Positions 1-6,574 of a DNA stretch of 7,027 nt are shown in pieces. The stretch is from Thermoplasmata archaeon. Lineage in GTDB: Archaea; Thermoplasmatota; Thermoplasmata; Thermoplasmatales; Thermoplasmataceae. The DNA lies in assembly GCA_021819225.1 (NCBI GenBank), contig JAKARU010000043.1, positions 1 through 7,027 of the forward strand. The letters run 5' to 3'. Each line of letters starts with the position of its first letter. Within the stretch, counting starts at the first letter, position 1. The notes under the pieces were generated by a model. It was given only the letters and a program-made list of their open reading frames with translations, was not told the DNA's origin and did no database searches. A program made the translations under genes and the position numbers.

Positions 1-1001
1 TCTTTATTGAAGCGATTGATGAATATGGAATAGGTGCAGGAGCTGTCAGATCCATAGCTGGAACAATGGAAATACACATGAAACTTGAGGAAAAGGTAGC
101 ATCTTTCAAGCATATGGAATCAGCACTCGTATATCAGGGAGGACTTCTTGCAAACCTTGGTACTATACCGGTTCTGGTGGGGAAGGAGGATGTTATTTTC
201 AGCGAAGAACTAAACCATGCAAGTATAATTGATGGCATGAGATTGAGTTCAGCAAAGAAATATGTTTACAATCACATGTCAGTTGACAATCTTGAAAAAA
301 ACCTTAAGGAACATAGAAAAGAGGGAAAAAGATCACTCATAGTAACTGATGGGGTCTTCAGCATGGATGGGGATATAGCGCCTGTAAAAGAGATCCAGGA
401 GTTAAAGGATAAGTATGATACGATGTTCTATGTTGATGACGCTCACGGTGAAGGGGTACTGGGCAAGAATGGAAGAGGTATAGTAGATCACTTTGGCCTA
501 CAGGGTAAAGTAGAGATTGAAATGGGCACCTTTTCCAAGGCCCTCGGTTCCATGGGAGGCTTTGTGGCTGGCAGCGAGAAACTCATAGATCTTCTAAAGC
601 AGAGGGCAAGGCCATTTCTATTTAGCAGTGCATTGAATCCAGGTGATACTGCAGGTGTTCTGAAATCCATAGAGATAATGGAAAGGGATGACTCACTGGT
701 CAAGAAGCTGTGGGAAAATGCAAACTTCCTGCAGAAAGGTTTTAGGGATGCAGGATTCAAACTAACCTCTACAAAGACACCGATTACCCCTGTGGTTATA
801 GGTGATGAAAAGAAAACTCTTGAACTCAGCAACTACCTGTATAAGAATGAGGGGGTTTTTGCTTCACCAATTGTGTTTCCCACTGTAGCAAAGGGAGTTG
901 CCAGGATAAGGGTCATGCCATCAGCAGTGCACTCAAGGGATGACCTGAAAAGGACTCTCGAGGCTTTTGAGAATGGGGCAAAGGCACTGAAGATAAAGTG
1001 A
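1..1001 (+). CDS. kbl: 2-amino-3-ketobutyrate CoA ligase / glycine C-acetyltransferase, 5'-truncated by window edge
   Basis: This is a PLP-dependent alpha-oxoamine synthase. In its family the enzyme interconverts 2-amino-3-ketobutyrate plus CoA with glycine plus acetyl-CoA, the second step of threonine breakdown, in the cytosol. The frame is open from base 3, giving about 332 visible residues. The family is usually near 395, so roughly 60 N-terminal residues lie outside the window, and the internal ATG at 66 is not the start. Diagnostic segments are IAGTM just before that ATG, NHASIIDG, TDGVFSMDGD, the PLP-binding VDDAHGEGVLG (Asp codon 435-437) and GTFSKALGS, whose Schiff-base lysine is codon 537-539. 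The C-terminal VARIRVMPSAVH motif is also typical. BioF-like 7-keto-8-aminopelargonate synthases and broad-specificity members share this fold, so the exact acyl-CoA is inferred. No threonine dehydrogenase gene is visible, though the upstream side is cut off. Confidence 0.87.
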   Translation, partial: FIEAIDEYGIGAGAVRSIAGTMEIHMKLEEKVASFKHMESALVYQGGLLANLGTIPVLVGKEDVIFSEELNHASIIDGMRLSSAKKYVYNHMSVDNLEKNLKEHRKEGKRSLIVTDGVFSMDGDIAPVKEIQELKDKYDTMFYVDDAHGEGVLGKNGRGIVDHFGLQGKVEIEMGTFSKALGSMGGFVAGSEKLIDLLKQRARPFLFSSALNPGDTAGVLKSIEIMERDDSLVKKLWENANFLQKGFRDAGFKLTSTKTPITPVVIGDEKKTLELSNYLYKNEGVFASPIVFPTVAKGVARIRVMPSAVHSRDDLKRTLEAFENGAKALKIK

Positions 1002-1014
1002 GGATTACTAAAAA

Positions 1015-1019
1015 TTTTT
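1015..1019 (+). terminator. Possible oligo-T terminator after kbl
   Basis: A run of five T residues, preceded by A residues, begins 13 bp after the kbl stop codon. Archaeal RNA polymerase can terminate at such U-rich tracts without a hairpin. The run is short and the region is AT-rich anyway, so this is a weak call. It fits the separate promoter that follows. Confidence 0.35.
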
Positions 1020-1054
1020 AACTTATGTCAATGAAGCTTCCTTTTGTTGACAAA

Positions 1055-1064
1055 TTATAAAATA
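1055..1064 (+). promoter_or_regulatory. TATA box for the nucleotidyltransferase gene
   Basis: TTATAAAATA is centred about 38 bp upstream of the ATG at 1098. With the usual archaeal spacing of about 25-28 bp, transcription would start near 1085-1088 and leave a leader of roughly 10 nt. No good Shine-Dalgarno sequence lies before the ATG, which fits a first gene of a transcript with a very short leader. Confidence 0.6.
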
Positions 1065-1097
1065 TCTCCTTTTACTACTTGGGATAAGTGTGAATGA

Positions 1098-2036
1098 ATG
1101 ATAGGAGCAATTTTGTCCGGAGGATACGGCAAGAGATTGAAACCAATTACCGATGAGATACCAAAAGTTTTAGTTGAAATAAAACCAAACTACACCATAA
1201 TGGACAGACAGATACTGGATTTTAAATATCTTGGAATTGAAGATATTTACGTACTTTCAGGACATCTTGGTGAAAAGATAGAGGATAGGTATGGAAAAGT
1301 TCACGATGGAATGAGATTCCACTATCTCAGGGAGGAGAAACCAATGGGTACACTGTATTCCATAAGGAATCTGCTTGACTCTGTTGGTGAGGAAGATATA
1401 ATGCTGAGGAATGGGGATACAATCACAGACATTAATTTCGAGCACTTCAGGAAGTTCTCAAATGAATCCAACTTTGGCATGACAATGCTTGTGACAAAGA
1501 TGAGAAGCCCCTATGGTATAGTGGAGATGAATGGGGATCAGGTTACTTCGTTCAGGGAAAAACCCGTACTGGAACATTACATAAATTCCGGCCTCTATTA
1601 CATAAAGAGCTCAATAAGGGAAATTTTCTTCAATGATTATAATGGAAAGGATGTTGAGATAACAGTGTTTCCTGAAATAGCAAGGAGGAGGCTCCTTGGT
1701 GCATACAAGGAGGATTCCCTGTGGATCGGAGTGGATAGTGAGAAGGAGCTGGAACAGGCAAGATCTGAATATAAGGGCAGGGAGGACACCGGCTTTGGAT
1801 ACAAGAAAGAGGTTTTTGAAAACGAGAAGTTAGGTATAACGGAATATCTTGTAAAGGATGATTATACTGCGACCATTACACCTGAAGACGGAAATCTCCT
1901 GAGGATACTCAGTGGAAGTGGGATCATCAACGGCAGCCTTAAGGAATCTTATGCCCACGGTACTGTGATAAAGATTGAAAAACCTGTAACTGTAAAAGCG
2001 CAACAGACAACGAGACTGGAAGTGTTCTCAAACTAG
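1098..2036 (+). CDS. Sugar-phosphate nucleotidyltransferase with a C-terminal cupin-like extension
   Basis: The 312-residue protein belongs to the NTP_transferase family, which makes NDP-sugars from NTP and a sugar 1-phosphate. Residues 1-225 carry the family signatures: the nucleotide-binding loop GGYGKR (8-13) with PK at 22-23, a metal-binding Gly-Asp at 106-107, REKP (153-156) followed by N163 and G165 for sugar binding, and WIGVD near 209-213 in place of the commoner WxDxGT. The start is secure because the Rossmann strand begins at the first Met. Residues about 245-312 look like a compact beta-rich cupin-type module, recalling the phosphomannose-isomerase tail of ManC proteins but shorter. 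The product sugar (GDP-mannose, dTDP- or UDP-glucose type) cannot be fixed from sequence alone; a role in glycan or glycolipid synthesis is inferred. The TAG stop overlaps the convergent acetyltransferase by 9 bp. Confidence 0.87.
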   Translation: MIGAILSGGYGKRLKPITDEIPKVLVEIKPNYTIMDRQILDFKYLGIEDIYVLSGHLGEKIEDRYGKVHDGMRFHYLREEKPMGTLYSIRNLLDSVGEEDIMLRNGDTITDINFEHFRKFSNESNFGMTMLVTKMRSPYGIVEMNGDQVTSFREKPVLEHYINSGLYYIKSSIREIFFNDYNGKDVEITVFPEIARRRLLGAYKEDSLWIGVDSEKELEQARSEYKGREDTGFGYKKEVFENEKLGITEYLVKDDYTATITPEDGNLLRILSGSGIINGSLKESYAHGTVIKIEKPVTVKAQQTTRLEVFSN

Positions 2037-2558
2037 CTGTTTCCACATCACATATGCATCAGAGCCGTCACTGTAATAATTTCTTAATATTGAGGTAACC
2101 ATGAACCCATGTTTCTGGTAAAATTCTATTCCCCTCCTGTTGTCGGTCCTCACTTCAAGCCTGACTGTGATAAAACCATAAATCTGGCATGTCTGGATGA
2201 AATTCTCAATGATTTCTCCCCCAATCCCAAGACTTCGGTATTTTTCTTCTGTAGCCAGCATCAGTATTCTCGCCTCGCTCTGGGTTACCTTTCTTCCCGC
2301 GAGGAAACCAAATATCCTGTCCCTTGCTGAATATACAATAAAGCCATCCGGCCAGCTCTGGTAAATCTCCATCATAAGATCCCGTGAGTATCTTTCTGAT
2401 AGGGATTTCTGTGAGATATCCATTGCTCTCTTTATCTCATGGGGTTCTATTCGTCTGACCACATGTTCCTGTATCTCCTCTCTCTGCATATCTATGCTTG
2501 AATATGTGTTGGTATCTAATAATCCTTTTTTAGAATTATTCCTCCCGAATATCCTCAT
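2028..2558 (-). CDS. GNAT-family N-acetyltransferase (RimI/Ard1-like)
   Basis: This is a 176-residue acetyl-CoA-dependent acetyltransferase. The closest pattern is the archaeal RimI/Ard1 group, which acetylates protein N-termini. The acetyl-CoA pyrophosphate loop is RSLGIGG (108-114). Motif B, LEVRTDNRRGIEFYQKHGF, spans 134-152, and the tail YYSDGSDAYVMW resembles the YYxxGEDA ending of RimI/Ard1, with Ser replacing Glu. A charged stretch of about 33 residues precedes the core domain. I chose the ATG at 2556-2558 because GGAGG lies 5 nt upstream of it. Longer readings from ATG at 2570 or 2591 lack such a site, and the ATG at 2489 also lacks one. With this start the gene overlaps the 3' end of the upstream hydrolase by 23 bp, so the two are probably co-transcribed. 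The substrate is not known; small-molecule acetylation is the alternative. Confidence 0.85.
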   Translation of the reverse strand: MRIFGRNNSKKGLLDTNTYSSIDMQREEIQEHVVRRIEPHEIKRAMDISQKSLSERYSRDLMMEIYQSWPDGFIVYSARDRIFGFLAGRKVTQSEARILMLATEEKYRSLGIGGEIIENFIQTCQIYGFITVRLEVRTDNRRGIEFYQKHGFMVTSILRNYYSDGSDAYVMWKQLV

Positions 2559-3177
2559 GCTTTCCTCCATCAAACCTGAATGGCTTCCCATGCCCTGGAA
2601 AGACTGTGGCTTCTTTTTCTTCGCTCAGGATCTGGATAGATGATAATGCCTTGCTGTAATCAAGAGTGAATCCCCTGTTAACTGTGATTTTCTCTCCATT
2701 TTTCATGGCAGCATCTCCGACAAAAAGAGCCCTTAGGCCCGTGAAAAGATATGATGTGCTGTCAGGAGTATGTCCGTTTGATTTTATCACCTTTATTCCT
2801 TCAAATTTCAATTCGGAGACCGGCCTTACATCCTTTACAGGCTTTGATTTCATTACAGCCGCCACGAACCTGGACATGAAACTGCTGGCAGGAGTCATCT
2901 TTTTCTGACCTCTGACAACGTCTATCTCACCATCCGGCACATATATGACAGGATTGAATGTATTCTTTACCAGTGAAAGACCGCCTATATGATCTGGATG
3001 ATAATGTGTAATGAGGATTATATCCGGCTTTGTCTTCAGTGTGTTGTAATATTCCACTATCTTCTTTCCTGAGCCTTTAGTTCCTGCGTCAATGAGGAAC
3101 CGTTTTCCATTGAATGAAACATCATAACAGTTTGCCATTGTTCCAGGGATAAGTGTGAAGGAGTTCACGACTTCCAT
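2536..3177 (-). CDS. Metallo-beta-lactamase-fold hydrolase
   Basis: The 213-residue protein has the full zinc-ligand set of the superfamily: H58, H60, D62 and H63 in THYHPDH, H136 in NGHTPDS, D155 in VGDA and H196 in FPGHGKP. This indicates a binuclear metal hydrolase of the glyoxalase II-like type, probably cytosolic since no signal peptide or membrane segment is seen. Known members cleave thioesters, lactones, phosphodiesters or sulfur compounds, and nothing here picks a substrate. There is no beta-CASP or KH domain, so it is not an archaeal CPSF-like nuclease. The ATG follows a TATA-like box at leaderless spacing with no ribosome-binding site. It lies 39 bp after the helicase stop and its 3' end overlaps the acetyltransferase by 23 bp, so these two likely form a unit with its own promoter. 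Confidence 0.9.
   Translation of the reverse strand: MEVVNSFTLIPGTMANCYDVSFNGKRFLIDAGTKGSGKKIVEYYNTLKTKPDIILITHYHPDHIGGLSLVKNTFNPVIYVPDGEIDVVRGQKKMTPASSFMSRFVAAVMKSKPVKDVRPVSELKFEGIKVIKSNGHTPDSTSYLFTGLRALFVGDAAMKNGEKITVNRGFTLDYSKALSSIQILSEEKEATVFPGHGKPFRFDGGKHEDIREE
2564..2568 (-). promoter_or_regulatory. Shine-Dalgarno site that fixes the acetyltransferase start
   Basis: On the minus strand GGAGG stands 5 nt before the ATG at 2558, inside the coding end of the hydrolase gene. It is the clearest ribosome-binding site in the window. It supports translation of the acetyltransferase as the second gene of an operon and favours this ATG over the upstream in-frame ones. Confidence 0.75.
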
Positions 3178-3197
3178 ACTGATAAAATGTAATACCG

Positions 3198-3206
3198 TTA
3201 ATTAAA
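3198..3206 (-). promoter_or_regulatory. TATA box for the hydrolase-acetyltransferase unit
   Basis: The minus strand reads TTTAATTAA centred about 25 bp upstream of the A of the hydrolase ATG. This spacing predicts transcription beginning at the start codon, giving a leaderless mRNA. No Shine-Dalgarno sequence is present between the box and the ATG. The 39 bp gap after the helicase is AT-rich, so chance similarity is possible. Confidence 0.5.
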
Positions 3207-3216
3207 CTTGTAGGTA

Positions 3217-5109
3217 TTATTTAATGTGACTTTCGAAAAAGGAATTGATATCATCTCGTATATTGTTGCTTAGCCTTGCATTTATGTATGGTTCAAGCAT
3301 CTGAACCCTACCATCCAGTATTATGATGACTCCTATGTCACTTTCAGATCTTATGACCCTTCCCATTGTCTGCCTTACCTTTATTATTGCCGGGAATAGA
3401 AAAGCGTACTGCCATCCTGAGCCAAAAAGCAAGTCATAATACGAGGAAAGCGCCCTCTGTTTTATTGTGGGTTTCGGGAACGGAATGCCCGCGAGTATCT
3501 CAACTTCGAGGAGGTTCCCTGGAAGGTTTATGCCTTCAGAGAGTCTTCCACCCATTACACCGAAAAGTGGCTGGTTTTCCTTCCTGTAAAGTGAGATGAG
3601 ATGCTGAAAATCACGCTGGGTCATTGATCTTGATTCAGACAGGTGTGGAAATTTTACCTTTGTTTCTATGTACTGCATTGTATTGAATGAAGGGAAGAAC
3701 ACCATTGACTTCCTGTCAAGTCCCGTGAGGATTTCAGTTATTGCTTTCACATATTCATCGGCCATTTCAGCTCCAAATTCAGAATATTTCGTGGTAAGAT
3801 CATCCCTGTAAAGGATGAGTAGATTTGATTGTGGAAAAATATTTTTAATTGACTTGAATTCAAAGTTTACAATACCAGTCATATTGGTGTAAAGCCATAC
3901 AGGATCGAGTGTTGCAGAGACATGAATTGTGGATGACCGGAAAAGTGGTTCAAGAACAATTGATGGATCAAGACAGTATGCCTCAAGCTTCTCCTCTTTC
4001 TCCCTTGAAACTATACATATGAATCTGTCAAATTCCGCAAATCTCAGGAATTTTAGCTTTTCTCCAAGAATTTTAATGTGCGACATTGGAACCTTGCCAA
4101 GGTTTTCCTTCTGGTCTTCTATCTGGGAACCAAATGCAATGAGGGCATCAACCATGTACTCTATCTCATCTGATTTTCTCTTCGTATAGATGCTCATTTC
4201 CTCAAATATATCCCTGAACATGATTCTCTTTTCGATCTGGTTTTCGGCCAGATCGCGGGTCAATTCAATGAGAGATACCCTGATTGTTTCCATGAAATCA
4301 GATACATGTACAGATGGCTGGAGTTCGGGATCGCCAAATTCCACCGCCTCTTTTTCTGAAATGTTTACAGTATTCATGGATATTTCCAGCGAATTTGATT
4401 CCCTGGCGATATCAGGTAGGTTATGGGCTTCATCTATTATTATAACCAGGTTTTCTCTTGAGGTTCTCCAGTTATATATAGTGGTGATGGCCATGTTTGA
4501 ATTTACGAAATATGAATATGGCATTACAACAAGGTCCGCATCCCTCATTGCAAATTTAAGAGATTCATACGGGCATATTTTCCTGGCTCTTAGAGTTTCA
4601 AAAATGTCCTCGGTAGATTGAATATTTTCAAGGATATACTCCCTCGTTTCCTCTGAAGAAATTCCACTGTTATAATAGTAGCATCCTCCATCCTTCCTTT
4701 CCTTCGTTCTCTTCTTTCTGGATGAACACATTTTAGAGAGTGATTCTGTTGTGAAATCCGAATCTTTCTCAAGTTCCATGTATAGTGGGCAGAGATTTAC
4801 CCTTCCCTGCATGGCAATTGCCCTGAAATCCATTGCTTTTGAGAGAATCTTCAGTTCCCTGAGAATCTGGTCCTGCTGTGAATTTGTCCTTGTAAGATAT
4901 AGAACTTTTTTTCCTGTCTTTTTTGCATATATAATTGATGAAATAATAGATATTATTGTCTTTCCAGAACCTGTTGGAGATTCTATTATGGGTACAACCT
5001 GCTTGAGCAGGCATTCCACAGCGAAATTTATGGCTTCAGTCTGATATGGCTTCAGTATGATTGATCCATAACTGGATTGTGCAAAACTTTCACCTTTCGA
5101 TTCCTTCAC
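3217..5109 (-). CDS. xpd: XPD/Rad3-family iron-sulfur DNA helicase
   Basis: This 630-residue superfamily 2 helicase matches archaeal XPD in length and motif order. XPD unwinds DNA 5' to 3' and in eukaryotes acts in TFIIH; archaeal homologues are linked to DNA repair or replication but the in vivo role is less clear. Walker A is SPTGSGKT (44-51). Four cysteines, C107, C128, C143 and C179, fit the 4Fe-4S domain, with the basic run RKKRTKERK between the second and third. DEAH is at 226-229, followed by the Arch-domain region (about 240-355). Helicase domain 2 has HVSATL (396-401), FPSF (472-475), GGRLSEGINLPG (520-531) and the arginine-finger motif QTMGRVIR (580-587). All catalytic motifs are intact. 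Translation begins at GTG in a GTGA overlap with the TPR gene stop; no other in-frame ATG occurs before residue 93, and only a weak GGAAG lies upstream, which suggests coupled translation. Confidence 0.94.
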   Translation of the reverse strand: MKESKGESFAQSSYGSIILKPYQTEAINFAVECLLKQVVPIIESPTGSGKTIISIISSIIYAKKTGKKVLYLTRTNSQQDQILRELKILSKAMDFRAIAMQGRVNLCPLYMELEKDSDFTTESLSKMCSSRKKRTKERKDGGCYYYNSGISSEETREYILENIQSTEDIFETLRARKICPYESLKFAMRDADLVVMPYSYFVNSNMAITTIYNWRTSRENLVIIIDEAHNLPDIARESNSLEISMNTVNISEKEAVEFGDPELQPSVHVSDFMETIRVSLIELTRDLAENQIEKRIMFRDIFEEMSIYTKRKSDEIEYMVDALIAFGSQIEDQKENLGKVPMSHIKILGEKLKFLRFAEFDRFICIVSREKEEKLEAYCLDPSIVLEPLFRSSTIHVSATLDPVWLYTNMTGIVNFEFKSIKNIFPQSNLLILYRDDLTTKYSEFGAEMADEYVKAITEILTGLDRKSMVFFPSFNTMQYIETKVKFPHLSESRSMTQRDFQHLISLYRKENQPLFGVMGGRLSEGINLPGNLLEVEILAGIPFPKPTIKQRALSSYYDLLFGSGWQYAFLFPAIIKVRQTMGRVIRSESDIGVIIILDGRVQMLEPYINARLSNNIRDDINSFFESHIK

Positions 5110-5804
5110 TCAAGCTTTCGCTTCCTTTCTTCTATTTCATTCATGTCTACACTGAACCTTGTTGCTTCATCCAGCACCTTAGATGCTTCTTCTTTCCTGC
5201 CAAGTTCTACCAGTGTATCAGATTTCAATAGGTAATAGCTTCCATTCTCCGGTGATATTTCAATTGCCTTTTCAATATCTTTCAGTGCATCCTCAAACCT
5301 TCCCATTTCCATCAGGGTTTCATATCTTTTGTACACGAATATCTGGTCCATGCTATTAAGCCTGATAGCCTCGGAGTAATCTTTTAAGGCTTCTTCCTTC
5401 TTTCCAATCTTGAAGAATGCATTTCCCCTGTTGTAAAAGAAATCTGGTATATCTGACTCAAGTTCTATTGCCTTATTGAATTCTTCCACAGCTTCCCTTG
5501 CCATTCCTGAATCTTCAAGTGCGGCCCCAAGGGCATTATGGTAATCGGCGTTTTCAGGTATTATTTCTATGGCGTTCCTGTAATCCTTTCCTGCATGTTC
5601 CTACATCCTCATCGAATAATAGGCAAGACCCCTGTTGAAGTGATAATCCGGATCGTTTGGCAGTATCTTTATTGCCTTGGTGAACTCCTTTATTGCATCC
5701 GGGTATTTCTTAAGATTGAAGAATGCTATTCCCCTCTCATTATAATCATCTGCAATTTCATCTCTATCCCTAAGTTCATCTGGGTTTTTTATTTCTTCTG
5801 GCAC
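5106..5804 (-). pseudogene. TPR-repeat protein gene interrupted by one in-frame TAG
   Basis: The frame encodes six consecutive 34-residue tetratricopeptide repeats with the usual G8, A20 and P32-type pattern, a helical scaffold for protein-protein contacts. No enzymatic domain, signal peptide or membrane segment is visible. Translation would start at GTG 5802-5804, since an in-frame TGA lies two codons upstream and a TATA-like box is correctly spaced. After 67 codons the frame meets TAG at 5601-5603, inside repeat 2. The same frame then continues uninterrupted for 164 codons to a TGA at 5106-5108. Counting the TAG as one residue keeps repeat 2 exactly 34 residues long. The 132-residue stretch beginning at the ATG at 5504 starts in the middle of repeat 3, so it is unlikely to be a genuine separate gene. 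The 3' end overlaps the XPD start by 4 bp (GTGA). The cause may be a recent nonsense mutation, a sequencing error or readthrough. Partner and function are unknown; XPD is the obvious candidate. Confidence 0.82.
5601..5603 (-). other. In-frame TAG within TPR repeat 2
   Basis: The codon stands at repeat position 17, which is Tyr in repeat 1 (KKYPDA). A single substitution from TAT or TAC would create it. Sequence on both sides keeps the TPR pattern and register, so neither an indel nor a larger rearrangement is involved. Confidence 0.9.
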
Positions 5805-5823
5805 AGTTCAACAATTCAGAATA

Positions 5824-5833
5824 ATACTTTAAT
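5824..5833 (-). promoter_or_regulatory. Possible TATA box for the TPR-helicase unit
   Basis: The minus strand reads ATTAAAGTAT centred about 25 bp upstream of the GTG at 5804. The spacing would give a leaderless transcript for the TPR gene. The match is imperfect and the 63 bp spacer after RNase HII is AT-rich with no oligo-T terminator on this strand, so readthrough from RNase HII is equally possible. Confidence 0.4.
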
Positions 5834-5867
5834 CTAATGTTTTATTTTTCTCTATTAACTTGCTTCA

Positions 5868-6500
5868 TTATAGTCTTCTCTGTTTTTCTTCCTTCATTAT
5901 CCTTATGTATGTACTCCATTTAGTCCTGACTATGGGCTTGAGGTCATTTCCATTCCTGATGGATTTCCTCAAGAATTCTATAGTTTTTGGGTCAGATGGG
6001 TAACCTGAACCAACTTCACCATAAGTCCGGATTATTTCTCTAATCTCTCTGTCCCGTATTACCTTGGCTATTATTGAAGCTGCAGATACCACGGGGAACA
6101 GGACATCGCCCTTATGCCTGCATATTACATCTTTTCCAGTTGCACTGGACAGTTTCTTGGACAGCCTCTGCTCGTTTACATCAAATGCATCAACATAAAC
6201 CCTGTTTTCACCAGATTCATTGATCAGATCTATGGCAAACTTTTCCTCGATTTCATTGAGCGTCATAATATTCATCATTTCGTTTATTTCAGATGAAGTT
6301 ATAATCCTGAAATGCACGCTTTCTGATCTTTCTTTTATCTTTTCAAACAGATTCTCTCTCGACCCAGGAGAAAGGGTCTTTGAGTCTCTTGCACCAATGG
6401 ATGACATTACTTCCTGCTCAGAGCACACAATTGCCATAACCATGGGACCTATAACCGGCCCTCTACCTGCTTCATCCATACCACAGCATATCTCAGACAT
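5868..6500 (-). CDS. rnhB: Ribonuclease HII
   Basis: The 210-residue enzyme cleaves the RNA strand of RNA-DNA hybrids and nicks 5' of single ribonucleotides misincorporated in DNA. It contains the RNase HII hallmark GMDEAGRGPVIGP at 7-19, including the acidic pair D9 and E10. The remaining metal ligands are D104 in YVDAFDV and D132 in RHKGD, followed by VVSAASIIAKVIRDREI (137-153). Length and motif placement match archaeal RNase HII. I place the start at ATG 6498-6500 rather than 23 codons upstream: archaeal homologues begin close to the DEAGRG motif, and a TATA-like box lies about 27 bp upstream of this ATG. The longer reading would run through that box and through the divergent promoter. 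It is the first gene of the minus-strand block, with 63 bp to the TPR gene. Confidence 0.95.
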   Translation of the reverse strand: MSEICCGMDEAGRGPVIGPMVMAIVCSEQEVMSSIGARDSKTLSPGSRENLFEKIKERSESVHFRIITSSEINEMMNIMTLNEIEEKFAIDLINESGENRVYVDAFDVNEQRLSKKLSSATGKDVICRHKGDVLFPVVSAASIIAKVIRDREIREIIRTYGEVGSGYPSDPKTIEFLRKSIRNGNDLKPIVRTKWSTYIRIMKEEKQRRL

Positions 6501-6524
6501 CAGTGCATGGTCATGGATTCGATG

Positions 6525-6532
6525 ATTATAAA
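6525..6532 (-). promoter_or_regulatory. TATA box for RNase HII
   Basis: The minus strand reads TTTATAAT, centred about 28 bp upstream of the A of ATG 6500. Transcription would therefore begin at or next to the start codon, giving a leaderless mRNA. No Shine-Dalgarno sequence precedes the ATG. Confidence 0.65.
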
Positions 6533-6542
6533 GGGAAAACTC

Positions 6543-6552
6543 TATACTTTTA
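6543..6552 (+). promoter_or_regulatory. TATA box for the polyprenyl synthase gene
   Basis: TATACTTTTA is centred about 28 bp before the ATG at 6575, again predicting a leaderless transcript. It lies only 10 bp from the opposite-facing TATA box of RNase HII, so the two promoters are back to back and binding of initiation factors at one could affect the other. Confidence 0.55.
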
Positions 6553-6574
6553 TGGTTAAAAGAAATCACATGTC

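Noticed and set aside
66..1001. Treating the ATG at 66 as the true start of the ligase
   Set aside because: The frame is open from base 3 and the upstream codons encode conserved family sequence (GIGAGAVRSIAGT), so the gene simply enters from the left edge.
1094..1156. Short overlapping frame of 20 codons starting at ATG 1094, just before the nucleotidyltransferase start
   Set aside because: It arises from the ATGAATG sequence, has no coding character and ends inside the real gene. A regulatory uORF role cannot be supported from sequence.
4233..4255. Perfect 8 bp inverted repeat (CGATCTGG / CCAGATCG) with a 7-base loop
   Set aside because: It lies inside the Arch-domain coding region of the helicase, has no T-run and encodes ordinary protein sequence. 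An 8 bp hairpin is expected by chance at this scale.
4190..4621. Long open frame on the + strand opposite the helicase
   Set aside because: It is antisense to conserved helicase sequence, has no promoter or ribosome-binding site, and its translation resembles no known protein family.
5106..5504. Independent 132-residue TPR gene starting at ATG 5504
   Set aside because: Its start falls in the middle of repeat 3, and the same frame continues upstream through clean TPR sequence to the TAG. It is better read as the rear part of one interrupted gene.
6501..6569. 23-residue N-terminal extension of RNase HII from ATG 6569
   Set aside because: It would cross the TATA-like box of RNase HII and the divergent promoter. 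Archaeal RNase HII proteins begin just before the DEAGRG motif, and the added residues show no recognisable domain or signal.
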